From Elymus sibiricus (Eukaryota; Streptophyta; Magnoliopsida; Poales; Poaceae), in contig CM077675.1 in NCBI GenBank assembly GCA_039707655.1, forward strand, positions 418,623,162 to 418,687,161: DNA of 64,000 nt, read 5' to 3'. A program made the position numbers and the translations under genes. Position 1 is the first letter of the stretch. Each line of letters opens with the position of its first letter. The notes below the pieces were generated by a model that saw nothing but the letters and a program-made list of their open reading frames with translations, did not search any database and was not told the DNA's origin. Positions 44,029 through 55,263 of this stretch are shown piece by piece.

Positions 44029-45452
44029 TGATAACCCAGAAGTATAGGGGATCGCAACAGTTTTCAAGGGTAGAGTATTAACCCCAAATTTATAGATTCG
44101 ACACAAGGGGAGCCAAAGAATATTTGCAAGTATTAGCAGTTGAGTTGTCAACTCAACCACAACTGGAGATTAAATATCTCTAGTAGAGTGATCAGTAGCA
44201 CAATAGTATGGTAGTTTTGATAGCAGTAGTAGCAGTAACAATAACGGTAACAGTGATGGCAGTGGTTTTGTAGCAAGTGCAACAGTAGTAGTAGCAATAG
44301 TAACTTAGCAAGAACAATATGTGGAAAACTCGTAGGCACTGGATCGGTGAACTCGTTGGATAATATTCATCATGTAACAATCATAACATAGGGCGACACA
44401 GAACTAGCCCCAATTCATAAATGTAATGTAGGCATGTATTCCGTAAATAGTCATACGTGCTTATGGAAAAGAACTTGCACGACATCTTTTGTCCTACCCT
44501 CCCGTGGCAGTGGGGTCCATAAGAAAACTATGGGATATTAAGGCCTCCTTTTAATAGAGAACCGGAACAAAGCATTAACACATGGTGAATACATGAACTC
44601 CTCAAACTACGGTCATCACCGGAAAGTGTCCCAAATATTGTCACTATGGGGTTTACGAATCATAACACATAATAGGTGCATATGACTAGCAAGATCGGAT
44701 CAAGAACATAGATATATAATGGTGATAACATAAACGGTTCAGATCTCAAATCATGGCACTCGAGCCCTAGTGACAAGCATTAGGCATGGCAAAGTCATAG
44801 AAACATCAATCTCAGAACATAGTGGATACCAGGGATAAAGCCCTAACAAAACTAACTTGATTACATGATGAATCTCATCCAACTCCTCACCGACCAGCAA
44901 GCCTACAAAGGAATTACTCACTCCCGTAGGGGAGCATCATGGAATTGGCGATGAAGAAGGGTTAATGATGACGAAGACCGAAGATTCCCCTCTCCGGAGC
45001 CCCAAACGCACTCCAGATCTGGCCTCCCGATGAAGAACAGGAGGTAGCGGCGCTCCGTATCGTAAAACGCGATGAAACTTTCTCTCCAATTTTTTCCTCC
45101 GAAAATAGGAATTTATAGTGCTGGAATTAGGGTCAGCGGGGCCACGAGGTGGTCACAACCCACCAGGGCACGCCGGGGGGGGGGGGGGGGGGCTGGCGCG
45201 CCCAGGTGTATCATGCCCAGCCAGGGCACCCCCTCCTGTGGTTCTTGGCTCTAGTATATTTTATTTATTGTAAAATAAATCTCCAAAAAGTTTCGTCCAG
45301 TTCCGAGAACTTTTATTTCTGCACAAAAACAACACCATGGTAGTTCTGCTGAAACATCGTCAGTCCGGGTTAGTTTCATTCAAATCATGCAAATTAGAGT
45401 CCAAAACAAGAGCAAAAGCGTTAGGAAAAGTAGATACGACGGAGACGCATCA
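44029..45452. mobile_element. Solo LTR-like element TGATAACCC...GCATCA
   Basis: 1424 bp with TG...CA ends and a 5-bp duplication CATGT (44024-44028 and 45453-45457). Removing it rejoins the SIRE reverse transcriptase codons FNM and QECKG. It contains repeated AGTAGTAGCA-type trinucleotides (44215-44300), a G18 run (45175-45192) and no coding frame. It belongs to a widespread Triticeae repeat beginning TTGATAACCCACAAGTATAG in its usual form; lineage not decided. Confidence 0.82.
45175..45192 (+). repeat. G18 homopolymer
   Basis: Eighteen consecutive G in the solo LTR; length may be unreliable in assembly. Confidence 0.85.
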
Positions 45453-45459
45453 CATGTTG

Positions 45460-46293
45460 AACTTCTTGATCAAGTCCTTGGTATACTTGGTTTGAGAGAT
45501 GAATGTTCCTTCTCTCGTTTGCTTGATTTGCAAACCAAGGAAGAATTTCAACTCGCACATCATAGACATCTCATACTTCTCGGACATCAACCTTCCAAAT
45601 TTCTCACTAAAATGTGGGTTAGTAGATCCAAAGATAATATCATCCACATAAATTTGTCACACAAATAATTCACCGTTAACTCTTTTAGTGAACAAGGTTG
45701 CGTCAATTTTACGAACTTCAAAACCCTTTTCAATAAGAAACTCTGTTAAGCATTTGTACCAAGCTCGTGGGGCTTGCTTAAGACCATAGAGAGCTTTGCG
45801 AAGCTTATAGACATGATTAGGTTTCTTAGGGTTGACAAAACCTGGGGGTTGTTTAACATAGACCTCTTCCTCAATTTCACCATTCAGAAATGCACGTTTG
45901 ATATCCATTTGGTAAAGAGTGATATCATGGTGATTTGCATAAGCAAGAAGTATACGAATAGCCTCAAGTCTAGCAACGGGGGCATAGGTCTCACCGTAGT
46001 CCATACCTTCGACTTGAGTGTAGCCTTGAGCCACGAGACGTGCCTTGTTGCGTACCACTTTTCCATCTTCGTCTTGCTTGTTCGGAAACACCCACTTTGT
46101 TCCTATGATGTTTTGCTCGTCCTTGGGCTTCTCTACTAGTGTCCACACTTCATTCCTCTCGAAGTTGTGTAGCTCCTCGTACATGGCATTCACCCAATCG
46201 GGGTCCTCAAGCGCTTCTTCCACCTTCAAAGGCTCAATACTAGAGATAAATGAGTAATGCTCACAAAAGTTAGCCAGACGATTTTTAGAGCGA
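45460..46293 (-). pseudogene. Reverse transcriptase of the SIRE-type element
   Basis: From 46293 ([12 protein letters not shown]) the frame contains [56 protein letters not shown] and [15 protein letters not shown] at 45657-45659 replaces a Cys codon before the catalytic YVDDIIFGS (45639-45650). The frame goes on to FNM at 45458, where the solo LTR cuts in. All key residues are present apart from the stop, so decay is modest. Confidence 0.92.
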
Positions 46294-46298
46294 GTTAT

Positions 46299-47314
46299 TG
46301 ACGTGGCTTGAGACTGGGTCGGTATTTCCCCGAAGAGGAAGGGATGATGCAGCACAGCGACGGTAAGTATTTCCCTCAGTTATGAAACTAAGATTATCGA
46401 ACCAGTAGGAGGATCACCACTACGCAATAAGCAGCACCAGCACACAAATAACAAATACTTGCAACCCGACACGAAAGAGAGGTTGTCAATCTCTCTACGG
46501 TAAAAATATAGATTAGGTAGTGATAGATAGGAGAGATAGATCTCTCAAGAGCACAAAATAAAAAAGGGCAAATAAAAAGTGCAGCAATATATTTTTGGGT
46601 TTTTTGGTTTAGTAGATCTGAAAACAAAGAGGCAAAAAGATAGATCGGAAAGCAATTTGTTGGAAAAGTAGACCCGGGGGCCGTAGGTTCCACTAGTGGC
46701 TTCTCTCATGAGTATAGCACACGGTGGTTGAACAAATTACTGTTGGGAAATTGATAGAAGATCAAATAATCATGACGATATCCAAGGCGATGATCATTAT
46801 ATAGGCATGACGTGGCTTGAGACTGCGTCGGTATTTCCCCAAAGAGGAAGGGATGATGCAGCACAGCGACAGTAAGTATTTCCCTCAGTTATGAAACCAA
46901 GGTTATCGTACCAGTAGGAGGATCACCACCACCCAATAAGTAGCACCTGCACACAAATAACAAATACTTGCAACCCGACGCGAAAGAGAGGTTATCAATC
47001 TCTCTACGGTAAAAAGATAGATTAGGTAGTGATAGATAGGAGAGATAGATCTCTCAAGAACACAAAATAAAAGAGGCAAATAAAAAGTGCAGCAATATGT
47101 TTTTGGGTTTTTGGTTTTGTAGATCTGAAAACAAAGATGCAAAAAGATAGACCGGAAAGCAATATGTTGGAAAAGTAGACCCGGGGGCCGTAGGATTCAC
47201 TAGTGGCTTCTCTCATGAGTATAGCACACGGTGGGTGAACGAATTACTGTTGGGCAATTGATAGAAAATCGAATAGTCATGACGATATCCAAGTCTATGA
47301 TCATTATATAGGAA
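46299..47314. repeat. 509-bp tandem duplication inside an LTR
   Basis: TGACGTGGCTTGAGACTG starts both 46299 and 46808. Both units continue collinearly through CCCGGGGGCCGTAG to GATCATTATATAGG with scattered differences. Confidence 0.93.
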
Positions 47315-48386
47315 TCACGTCCAAGATAAGTAGATCGACTCCTGCCTGCATCTACCACTATTACTCCACACATCGACCGCTATCCAGCATGCATCTAGTG
47401 TATTAAGTTCATGGAAAAACGGAGTAATGCAATAAGAACGATGACATGATGTAGACAAGATCTATTCATGTAGGAATAGACCCCATCTTGTTATCCTTAA
47501 TGGCAATGATACATGCGTGCCTTGCTGCCCCTTCTGTCACTGGGAAAGGACACCGCAAGATCGAACCCATCAAAAAGCACCTCTTCCCATGGCAAGAAAA
47601 ATCGATCTAGTTGGCCTAACCAAACCAAAGATTCGAAGAAGAAATACGAGGCTATAAGTAATCATGCATATAAGAGACCAAATAAGAGTCAAATAATATT
47701 CATGGATAGAAACTGATCATGAACTCAAAATTCATCGGATCCCAACAAACACACCGCAAAAGTTTACATCAAATAGATCTCCAAGAGACCATTGTATTGA
47801 GAATCATAAGAGAGAGAGAGAGGAAGCCATCTAGCTACTGCCTACGGTCCCGTAGGTCTATGGTGGACTACTCACGCATCATCGGAGAGGCACCCATGAA
47901 GAAGATGAACCCCTCCGTGATGGTGTTTAGATTGGATCTCGCGGTTCTGGAAGTTGCGGCTGCTGGAATTGTGTTTTGTCGACTTCCCAAGGGTTTTTGG
48001 AATATTTGGAAATTTATAGGCATCAGAGGCGGTGGAGGGGGCTCCAGTAGAGGGCACAACCCATCAGGGCGCGCCGGTCCCCCCCAGGCGCGCCCTGGTG
48101 TGTTGTGGCCTCGCAGCCCACCTCTCCGGCACTTCTTTGGCTCACTAGGTGTCTTCTGGTCCAAAAAAATCTCCAAAAAGTTTCGTCATGATTGGACTCC
48201 ATTTGGTACTGATATTCTACGAAGTAAAAAACAAGCAAAAACAACATCTGGCACTTTGGCACTATGTCAATAGGTTAGTCCCAAAAAATGATATAAAGTT
48301 GTTATAAAATGATTGTAAAACATCCAAGAATGATAATATAATAGCATGGAACAAGCAAAAATTATAGATACGTTGGAGACGTATCA
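46299..48386 (-). repeat. 3' LTR of element A with internal duplication
   Basis: 2088 bp, of which 509 are a tandem duplicate, giving a base length of 1579 that matches the 1580-bp 5' LTR of element C. The inverted tract GCATCCCCAAGCTT follows at 48387. Confidence 0.88.
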
Positions 48387-49015
48387 GCATCCCCAAGCTT
48401 AATTCCTACTCGTCCTCGAGTTGGTAAATGATAAAAACAGAATTTTTGATGTGGAATGCTGCCTAACATGTTCATCATATTCTTTTCTTTTGTATAGCAT
48501 GGACATTTGGACTTGTAGATGATTCAAAGCAATAGTCTAGTTTTAACATAATGACTTCAATACTCAAGCATGCTAACAAGCAACCATGTCTTTCAAAATA
48601 TCAACACTAAAGAAAGTTATCCCTAGCCCATCATGCTCAATCATTGATACATTCATGAAACACCCTCAAATATTAGCTATGCCCAATGCTCAAGTACGAT
48701 CATAGTGCCCCCTAGTTGGTGCTTTATAAGAGAAGATGAAGACTGAAAGTAAAAATAAAAATTGCATAAAGTAAATAGATAGGCCCTTCGCAGAGGCAAG
48801 TAGGGATTTGTAGAGGTGCCAGAGCTCAAAGTTTTAAATTGAGAGAGAAATATTTTTGGGTGGCATGCTTTTCCTGTCAACGAAAATGACAAAGTAGCTC
48901 ACAATAATTTCCATGCTAGATATATCATAGGCGGTTCCCAAACAAAAAATAAATTTTATTCCTTTTTCCACCAAACTTTCACTTTCCGTGGCGGGCCGTA
49001 TCCACGGTTGCCTTC
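48387..49015 (-). other. Interior of element A, 3' non-coding end
   Basis: Reverse complement of the sequence just before the 3' LTRs of B (54600-55263) and C (60715-61351). It contains no ORF of note. It ends at CCTTC where element C inserted. Confidence 0.8.
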
Positions 49016-49576
49016 TGATACGTCTCTAACGTATCTATAATTTTTGCTTGTTCCATGCTGTTATATTATCATTCCTGGATGTTTTACAATCCTTTTATAA
49101 CAACTATATATCATTTTTTGGGACTAACCTATTGACATAGTGCCAAAGTGCCAGTTGCTGTTTTTGCTTGTTTTTTACTTTGCAGAATATCAATACCAAA
49201 CGGAGTCCAATCATGACGAAACTTTTTGGAGATTTTTTTGGACCAGAAGACACCTACTGGGCCAAAGAAGTGTCGGAGACGTGGGCCATGGAGACCACAA
49301 CCCACCAGGGCATGCCAGGGGGCCCCGGCGCGCCCTGATGGGTTGTGCCCTCCTTGGGGCCCCTCTCCACCGCCTCCGATGCCTATAAATTCCCAAATAT
49401 TCCAAAAACCCTAGGAGATTCGACGAAACACAATTCCAGCCGCCGCAAGTTCTAGAACCTCGAGATCCAATCTAAACACCATCACGGAGGGGTTCATCTT
49501 CTTCATAGGTGCCTCTCCAATGATGCGTGAGTAGTCCACCATAGACCTACGTGTCCGTAGGCAGTAGCTAGATGGC

Positions 49577-49580
<4 letters not shown>

Positions 49581-49610
<30 letters not shown>
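49581..49610 (+). repeat. (TC)15 microsatellite
   Basis: Fifteen TC units in the 5' LTR of element C; shorter versions occupy the homologous place at 61918-61932 and, inverted, 47809-47822. Confidence 0.9.
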
Positions 49611-49614
<4 letters not shown>

Positions 49615-49634
49615 GATTCTCAATAAATTGGTCT

Positions 49635-51309
49635 TGATACGTCTCCAACGTATCTATAATTTTTGCTTGTTCCATGCTGTTATATTATCATTCTTGGATG
49701 TTTTACAATCATTTTATTACAACTTTATATCATTTTTTGGGACTAACCTATTGACATAGTGCCAAAGTGCCACTTGCTGTTTTTGCTTGTTTTTTACCTC
49801 GCAGAAAATCAGTACCAACCGGAGACAAAACGCTGCGGGGGTTTTAGTGGATTTTTTACGGACTAGAAGAAAGAAGATGGGCCAAAGAACACTAGAGAAG
49901 GGGGCACAGGCTGGCCAGCACCCACCAGGGCGCGCCAGAGGCCCCCTGGCACGGCCTGGTGGGTGCTGGGCACCTCGGGCACCCCCTCCACCGCCTCCGA
50001 TGCCTATAAATTCCCAAATATTCGTAAATCCCAAAAAATAACCAGAGACTCTCCGCTCCGCCGCCGCAACTCTCTGTATCGACGAAAACCCAATCTAGAG
50101 ACATTCCAGTACCCTGTCGGAGAGGGGAATCCATCTCCGGTGTCCATCTTCATCATCCCGGCGGAGGCCATGACGAGGAGGGAGTAGTCCACCCTCGGGG
50201 CTGAGGGTATGCACCAGTAGTATGTGTTCAATCTCTCTCTCTTGTGTTCTTGAAATGTCACGATCTTGATGTATCACGGGCTTTGTTAATATAGTCGGAT
50301 CATATAATGTGTTTCCCTCTCTATCTAGTTGTCATGAATTGAGTTTTCCCTTTGAGATTTCGTTACCGGATTGAATACTTTTATGGATTTGAGAACACTT
50401 GATATATGTCTTGCATGCGGATACCCGTGGTGACAATGGGGTGTTCAATTGATTCACTTGATATATGTTTTGGTACTCAACTTGCGGATTCCCGCGGTGA
50501 CATTGGGGTAATCTATGCATAGGGGTTGATACACGTTCTTGTCCTACTTTCTCCGATAGAAATCTTGGGGCACTCTTTGAGGTTCTTTGTGCGGATTGAG
50601 TATTATGAATCTGAAATTGTTTGATGCGTATCGTATAATTAACTTATGGATACTTGTGGTGACATTAGAGTTGGTTGATGCGTATCATATGGTGTTATTC
50701 TAGTACGAACTCTTAGATAGATCGAACGGAAAGGATAACTTGATGTTATCTTAGTACGAACTCTTGAATAGATCGATCGGAAAGGATAACTTTAAGGTGG
50801 TTTCGTACCCTACAAACAATTTCTTCTTATGTTCTCCGCTAGATAAGAACTTTGGAGTGATTCTTCGTTGCATGTTGAGGGATGGTTATGTGATCCAATT
50901 ATATTAGCATTGTTGAGAGATTGCACTAGCGAAAGTACGGACCCTAGTCCTTGTTTTCAAGCATTGCAATACCATTTGTGCTCACTTTTGTTACTTGCTA
51001 CCTTGCTATTTTTATATTTTCAGATTACAAAAACCTATATCTACCATCCATATTGCACTTGTATCACCATCTCTTCGCCGAACTAGTGCACCTATACAAT
51101 TTGCCTTTGTATTGGGTGTGTTGGGGACACAAGAGATTTCTTGTATTTGATTGCAGGGTTGTTTGAGAGACACCATCTTCATCCTACACCTCCCACGGAT
51201 TGATAAACCTTAGGTCATCCACTTGAGGGAAAATTGCTACTGTCCTACAAAACTCTGTGCTTGGAGGCCCAGCAAAGTCTACAAGAATAAAGTTGCGTAG
51301 TAGACATCA
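49635..51309 (+). repeat. 5' LTR of element B
   Basis: Starts TGATACGTCTCCAACGTATC and ends GCGTAGTAGACATCA. The first 450 bases resemble the LTRs of A and C, the remainder does not, so B is a sister family. Confidence 0.92.
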
Positions 51310-51319
51310 AGCTCTTTTC

Positions 51320-51338
51320 TGGCGCCGTTGCCGGGGAA
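51320..51338 (+). promoter_or_regulatory. Primer binding site of element B (tRNA-Asp type)
   Basis: TGGCGCCGTTGCCGGGGAA lies ten bases after the LTR. It matches the complement of the plant tRNA-Asp 3' end (CCCCGGCAACGGCGCCA), the primer used by Athila-lineage elements. Confidence 0.85.
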
Positions 51339-51432
51339 GTGAGTGCTTGAAGGTGTATATTTAGATCTTGCAATTAAATCTTTTTGTTTCTTGTTTTCAC
51401 TAGTTTGGTCTTATAAAAGAAAAATACAAAAA

Positions 51433-52248
51433 ATGGAGTTTAGGTTGCCTCAATTGTTTCGTCTTTTTAATGTCTTTCGTGAAAATAAGGATTCAGAAAA
51501 TTGTGCTCAATTGGTAGAGGAAAAAATTATGAAAATACTTAATGAGAATTCCTTGAATGATGAGCATGATTGCAATGTTGCTAGTATGAATTCACTGAAT
51601 ATCCATGATGCTAATGATATGCAAAGCCACAAGCTTGGGGATGCTATGTTTGATGAAGATGATATTTTTAGTCCCCCAAGTTTTGATGAGCAAATTTATT
51701 ATGATGATGGCATGCCTACTATATATGATGATTCTTGTAATGACATGTATGCTATAAAGAATAATGATAACCATGAAATTTGTCATCATGATTTTAGTTT
51801 TCAATTCGATTATGCCACTCAAATATCTCATGATAGTTATTTTGTTGAGTTTGCTCCCACTACTTTGAATGAGAAGAATTTTGCTTGTGTGGGTAGTAAT
51901 ACAATTTTTATGCTTGTAGATCATGAAAAGAATGCTTTATGTGATAGTTATATTGTGAAATTCCTTCATGTTGCTGCTGAAAATTATTATGAGGGAGGAA
52001 CATATGCTTGTAGGAATTGCAAAAATATCAAGTTTCCTCTCTATGTGTGCAAAGTTTCAAAGTTATGCTTATTTTGCCTTCCTATGCTAGTTGATTCTTG
52101 CTCCCATAAATTGTTTGCTCACAAAATCCCTATGCATAGGAAGTGGGTTAGACTTAAATGTGCTTGTCATGTGATTCATGATGCTCTCTTGCATGTTCCA
52201 ATTACTACTTTTTACGTGAGCATCATTGAAATCATCATGCCTAGCTAA
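51433..52248 (+). CDS. ORF of unknown function in element B, Cys-rich
   Basis: An uninterrupted frame of 271 codons. I prefer the ATG at 51433 (AAAAAATGGAG) over the in-frame ATG at 51343, because the extra residues lie in low-complexity leader. The N-terminal half is acidic, rich in Asp, Asn and His (YYDDGMPTIYDD). The C-terminal half has a cysteine cluster C193-x2-C196-x9-C206-x5-C212-x2-C215, followed by a basic stretch (HKIPMHRKWVRLKC). No signal peptide, protease, integrase or polymerase motif is visible, and the cluster is not a CCHC knuckle. It is the only ORF in the element and stands between primer site and 3' repeats where gag would be. The role is unknown; a nucleic-acid-binding or structural protein is one possibility. 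Confidence 0.5.
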   Translation: MEFRLPQLFRLFNVFRENKDSENCAQLVEEKIMKILNENSLNDEHDCNVASMNSLNIHDANDMQSHKLGDAMFDEDDIFSPPSFDEQIYYDDGMPTIYDDSCNDMYAIKNNDNHEICHHDFSFQFDYATQISHDSYFVEFAPTTLNEKNFACVGSNTIFMLVDHEKNALCDSYIVKFLHVAAENYYEGGTYACRNCKNIKFPLYVCKVSKLCLFCLPMLVDSCSHKLFAHKIPMHRKWVRLKCACHVIHDALLHVPITTFYVSIIEIIMPS

Positions 52249-52271
52249 AAGGCTTTAAAGAAAAGCGCTTA

Positions 52272-52287
52272 TTGGGAGACAACCCAA
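52272..52287 (+). other. Stem-loop after ORF B
   Basis: TTGGG-AGACAA-CCCAA, preceded by GCGCTTA, 23 bases after the stop codon. The same structure follows the ORF of element C at 58895-58910. Confidence 0.75.
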
Positions 52288-52299
52288 CACTTTTCCTTT

Positions 52300-53800
52300 C
52301 TGTTTTTGTGCGTTCACATGATTAAGCTACTGTAGTAATCATGTTTTGTGTCTTTTATTTCAATAAAGTGCCAAGTAAAACCTTTGGGATGACTCACAAG
52401 ATGAGTAGAATTGATGCTGAACCAAAACAGAAACTTTTGACTCCAGTACAGGAATTTTAATTTTTTATTGGAGCATGATAATGATCTGAAATTTTTACAC
52501 AGTCTTAATATACAAATTATTCAGGTTTTGATAATTTTTCATAATTTTGAGAGGCAGGGAAGTATGGTTACACTACAGATATTCACAGACTATTCTGTTT
52601 TTGACAGATTCTGTTTTGCATGCATAGTTTGCTTGTTTTAGTGTTTCCATACCTTATATTTAGCGGTATAAATTATGGGAATGATAGAATAAAGTAGGTA
52701 TCATATGGGAACAATTATTAATCTTGTCTTGACAGTACCTAAGTGAATGATTTATCTTTATTACACTAACCCTTCTCACGAAGTTCCGTTAAGTTTTGTG
52801 TGATTGAAGTTTTCAAGTTTTGGGTGAGACACCGATATGAGGAGAATAAGGAGTGACAAGAACCTAAGCTTGAGGATGCCCAAGGCACCCCCAAGGTAAT
52901 ATCCAAGGAAGACTCAAGGGTCTAAGCTTGGGGATGCCCCGGAAGGCATCCCCTCTTTCGTCTTCAACACTATCGGTATATCTTACTTGGAGCTATATTT
53001 TTATTCTTCACATAATATGTGCTTTGCTTGGAGCGTCATTTTATTTTTTTCGTCTCTGTTAGGTGTTATTTATAATCTTGTTTTTCAATAAAAAGTTCCA
53101 AGAATTGTCTTAGGATGCTTGCACTGCATGTTTTGATGTGTGCTGTGCAAAAACAGAAACTTTTCCTGTAGTGTTTGAATTTTCATATTTTACTGGAATG
53201 TGGAAAGTTTCTGAAATTTTTACACAGTGTTGTCATATAAATTATTTAGCATGTCCTAAATTTTCATAATTATTTGAGTTACAGAAGTACACTGGTTTCA
53301 TAAATTGCTACAGACTGTTCTGTTTGAACAGATTGCTGTCATAGTTTCGTTATCTACCTACCCTATAGTTTCCATAGCCTATGTTGGTAGATATAAATTG
53401 TGGAAATGATAGTAAAAAGTAGATGATGTTTGAAATTATTATGCAACTTTTCTTGGCAGTACATAAAGAGTTGATTTATTATTATGTGTACTAACCTATC
53501 TCACGAGTTCTTTTCGAGTTTTGTGTGGATGAAGTTTTTGATAATAGGTGAAACCATGATATGAGAGGATTGAACGAGATATAAAAGCTCAAGCTTGGGG
53601 ATGCCCAAGGCACCCCAAGTAAATATTTCAACAAGCCTCAAGCATCTAAGCTTGGGGATGCTACGCATCCCACCTCTCTTCGTCAACTATCGGTTAGCCT
53701 ATGTTGAGCCTAAATTTTTATTCGTTCACATGATGCGTGCTATTCTTGGAGTTCTATTTTTGTTTAGTTTGATGTTTGAATAAAATACTCAGATCTGAAA
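52300..53800 (+). repeat. Diverged tandem duplication in element B interior
   Basis: Two units of about 0.75 kb (about 52300-53085 and 53086-53800) share ordered phrases: a CAATAAA-like word, AACAGAAACTTTT, GAAATTTTTACACAGT, TTTTGTGTG and a pair of AAGCTTGGGGATGC words. Element C has one such unit (about 58920-59720). Confidence 0.7.
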
Positions 53801-55249
53801 ATCTTCATTGAGAGAGAAAGTCCTCACATAGCTACTTAATTGTTTGACTACTCATTCATCTTCACTTATATCTTTTGAGAGTAGCTTGTCATTTGCTCAT
53901 GTGCTTCACTGAAATTTGTTTGAGCTTGCCAAAAAGCAATGGCAATATATGAAAATAGTCCCAAAGTGATAGATATCCAAGGAGGATATAATAAAAACTT
54001 TCATGAAGATCATTGGACAAATTAAACTTGATTCCTTGTAATAGTTTTTAAACATGATGATAATAATATGTGAGTCATGTTAGTGAGTAATTATGCTTAG
54101 TAGGAATATTGGTGTTAAGGTTTGTGATTCCCTATGCATGCAAGAAAGTCAATAGTTATGCAATGAAGTTACATCCTACTTGTGGTGCATGATTCGGTGT
54201 TAGTTATGTTCAATGCTCACTTATGTGATTTTTCGTTTCTTGGTTTGGTTGCTTCCCAATCTATTTGCTAGCCTTCATTTGTACTAAGTAGAAATACTAC
54301 TTGTGCATCCAAAATCCTTAAATCAAGTTTTGCCTTATGAGTCCACCAAACCTACCTATATGCGGTATTTCCATGCCGTTCCAAGCAAATTTGTATGTGC
54401 CATCTCTAAATTTTCAAAATAAATTTTCTCTTTTGTGTGCCCGTACCGCTCATGAAACGGTGGGGAGTGTCCAATATTTTTCCATGCTAGATGTGTTATT
54501 CTCAAGATGAGTGTTTATTCACTTGTCATTGCACGAGAGTGCGGCGGTAATAGGGATGCCCATTCCCAAAATGAAGAAAAAAAATATTTACTTTATGTTG
54601 TCAAATAATAAATTCCTTGAAAAGTGTTGGTATGGAAGGCAACCGTGGATACGGCCCGCCATGGAAAGTGAAAGTTTGGTGGAAAAAGGTATAAACTTTA
54701 TTTTCTATTTGGGAACTGCCTATGATATATATAGCATGGAAAGTATTGTGAGCTACTTTGTCGTTTTCGTTGACAGGAAAAGCATGCCACCCAAAATATT
54801 TTTCTCTCGCAATTGAAACCTTGAGCTCTTGCACCTCTACAAATCCCTACTTCCCTCTGCGAAGGGCCTATCTATTTACTTTATGCAATTTTTATTTTTA
54901 CTTTGAGTCTCATCTTCTCTTATAAGCACCAACTAGGGGGCACTATGATCGTACTTGAGCATTGGGCATAGCTAATATTTGAGTGTGTTTCATGAATGGA
55001 TCAATGATTGAGCATGATGGGCTAGGGATAACTTTCTTTAGTTTTGATATTTTGAAAGACGTGGTTACTTGTTGACATGCTTGAGTATTGAAGCCATTAT
55101 GTTAAAACTAGACTATTGCTTTGAATCATTTACATGTCCAAATGTCCATGCTATACAAAGAAGAAAATAATATGATCAACATGTTAGGCAACATTCCACA
55201 TCAAAAATTCTGTTTTTATCATTTACCTACTCGAGGACGAGTAGGAATT

Positions 55250-55263
55250 AAGCTCGGGGATGC
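55250..55263 (+). promoter_or_regulatory. Polypurine tract of element B
   Basis: AAGCTCGGGGATGC directly precedes the 3' LTR; equivalents are at 61338-61351 (C) and, inverted, 48387-48400 (A). Confidence 0.75.

Noticed and set aside
46394..47216. ORFs at 46394-46693 and 46903-47142 as a duplicated gene
   Set aside because: They are shadows in the 509-bp LTR duplication, with no start signal or domain.
54511..54834. Short ORFs shared by B, C and inverted A (for example 60681-60911)
   Set aside because: They are part of the conserved 3' non-coding interior; frame and stops differ between copies, so conservation is at DNA level.
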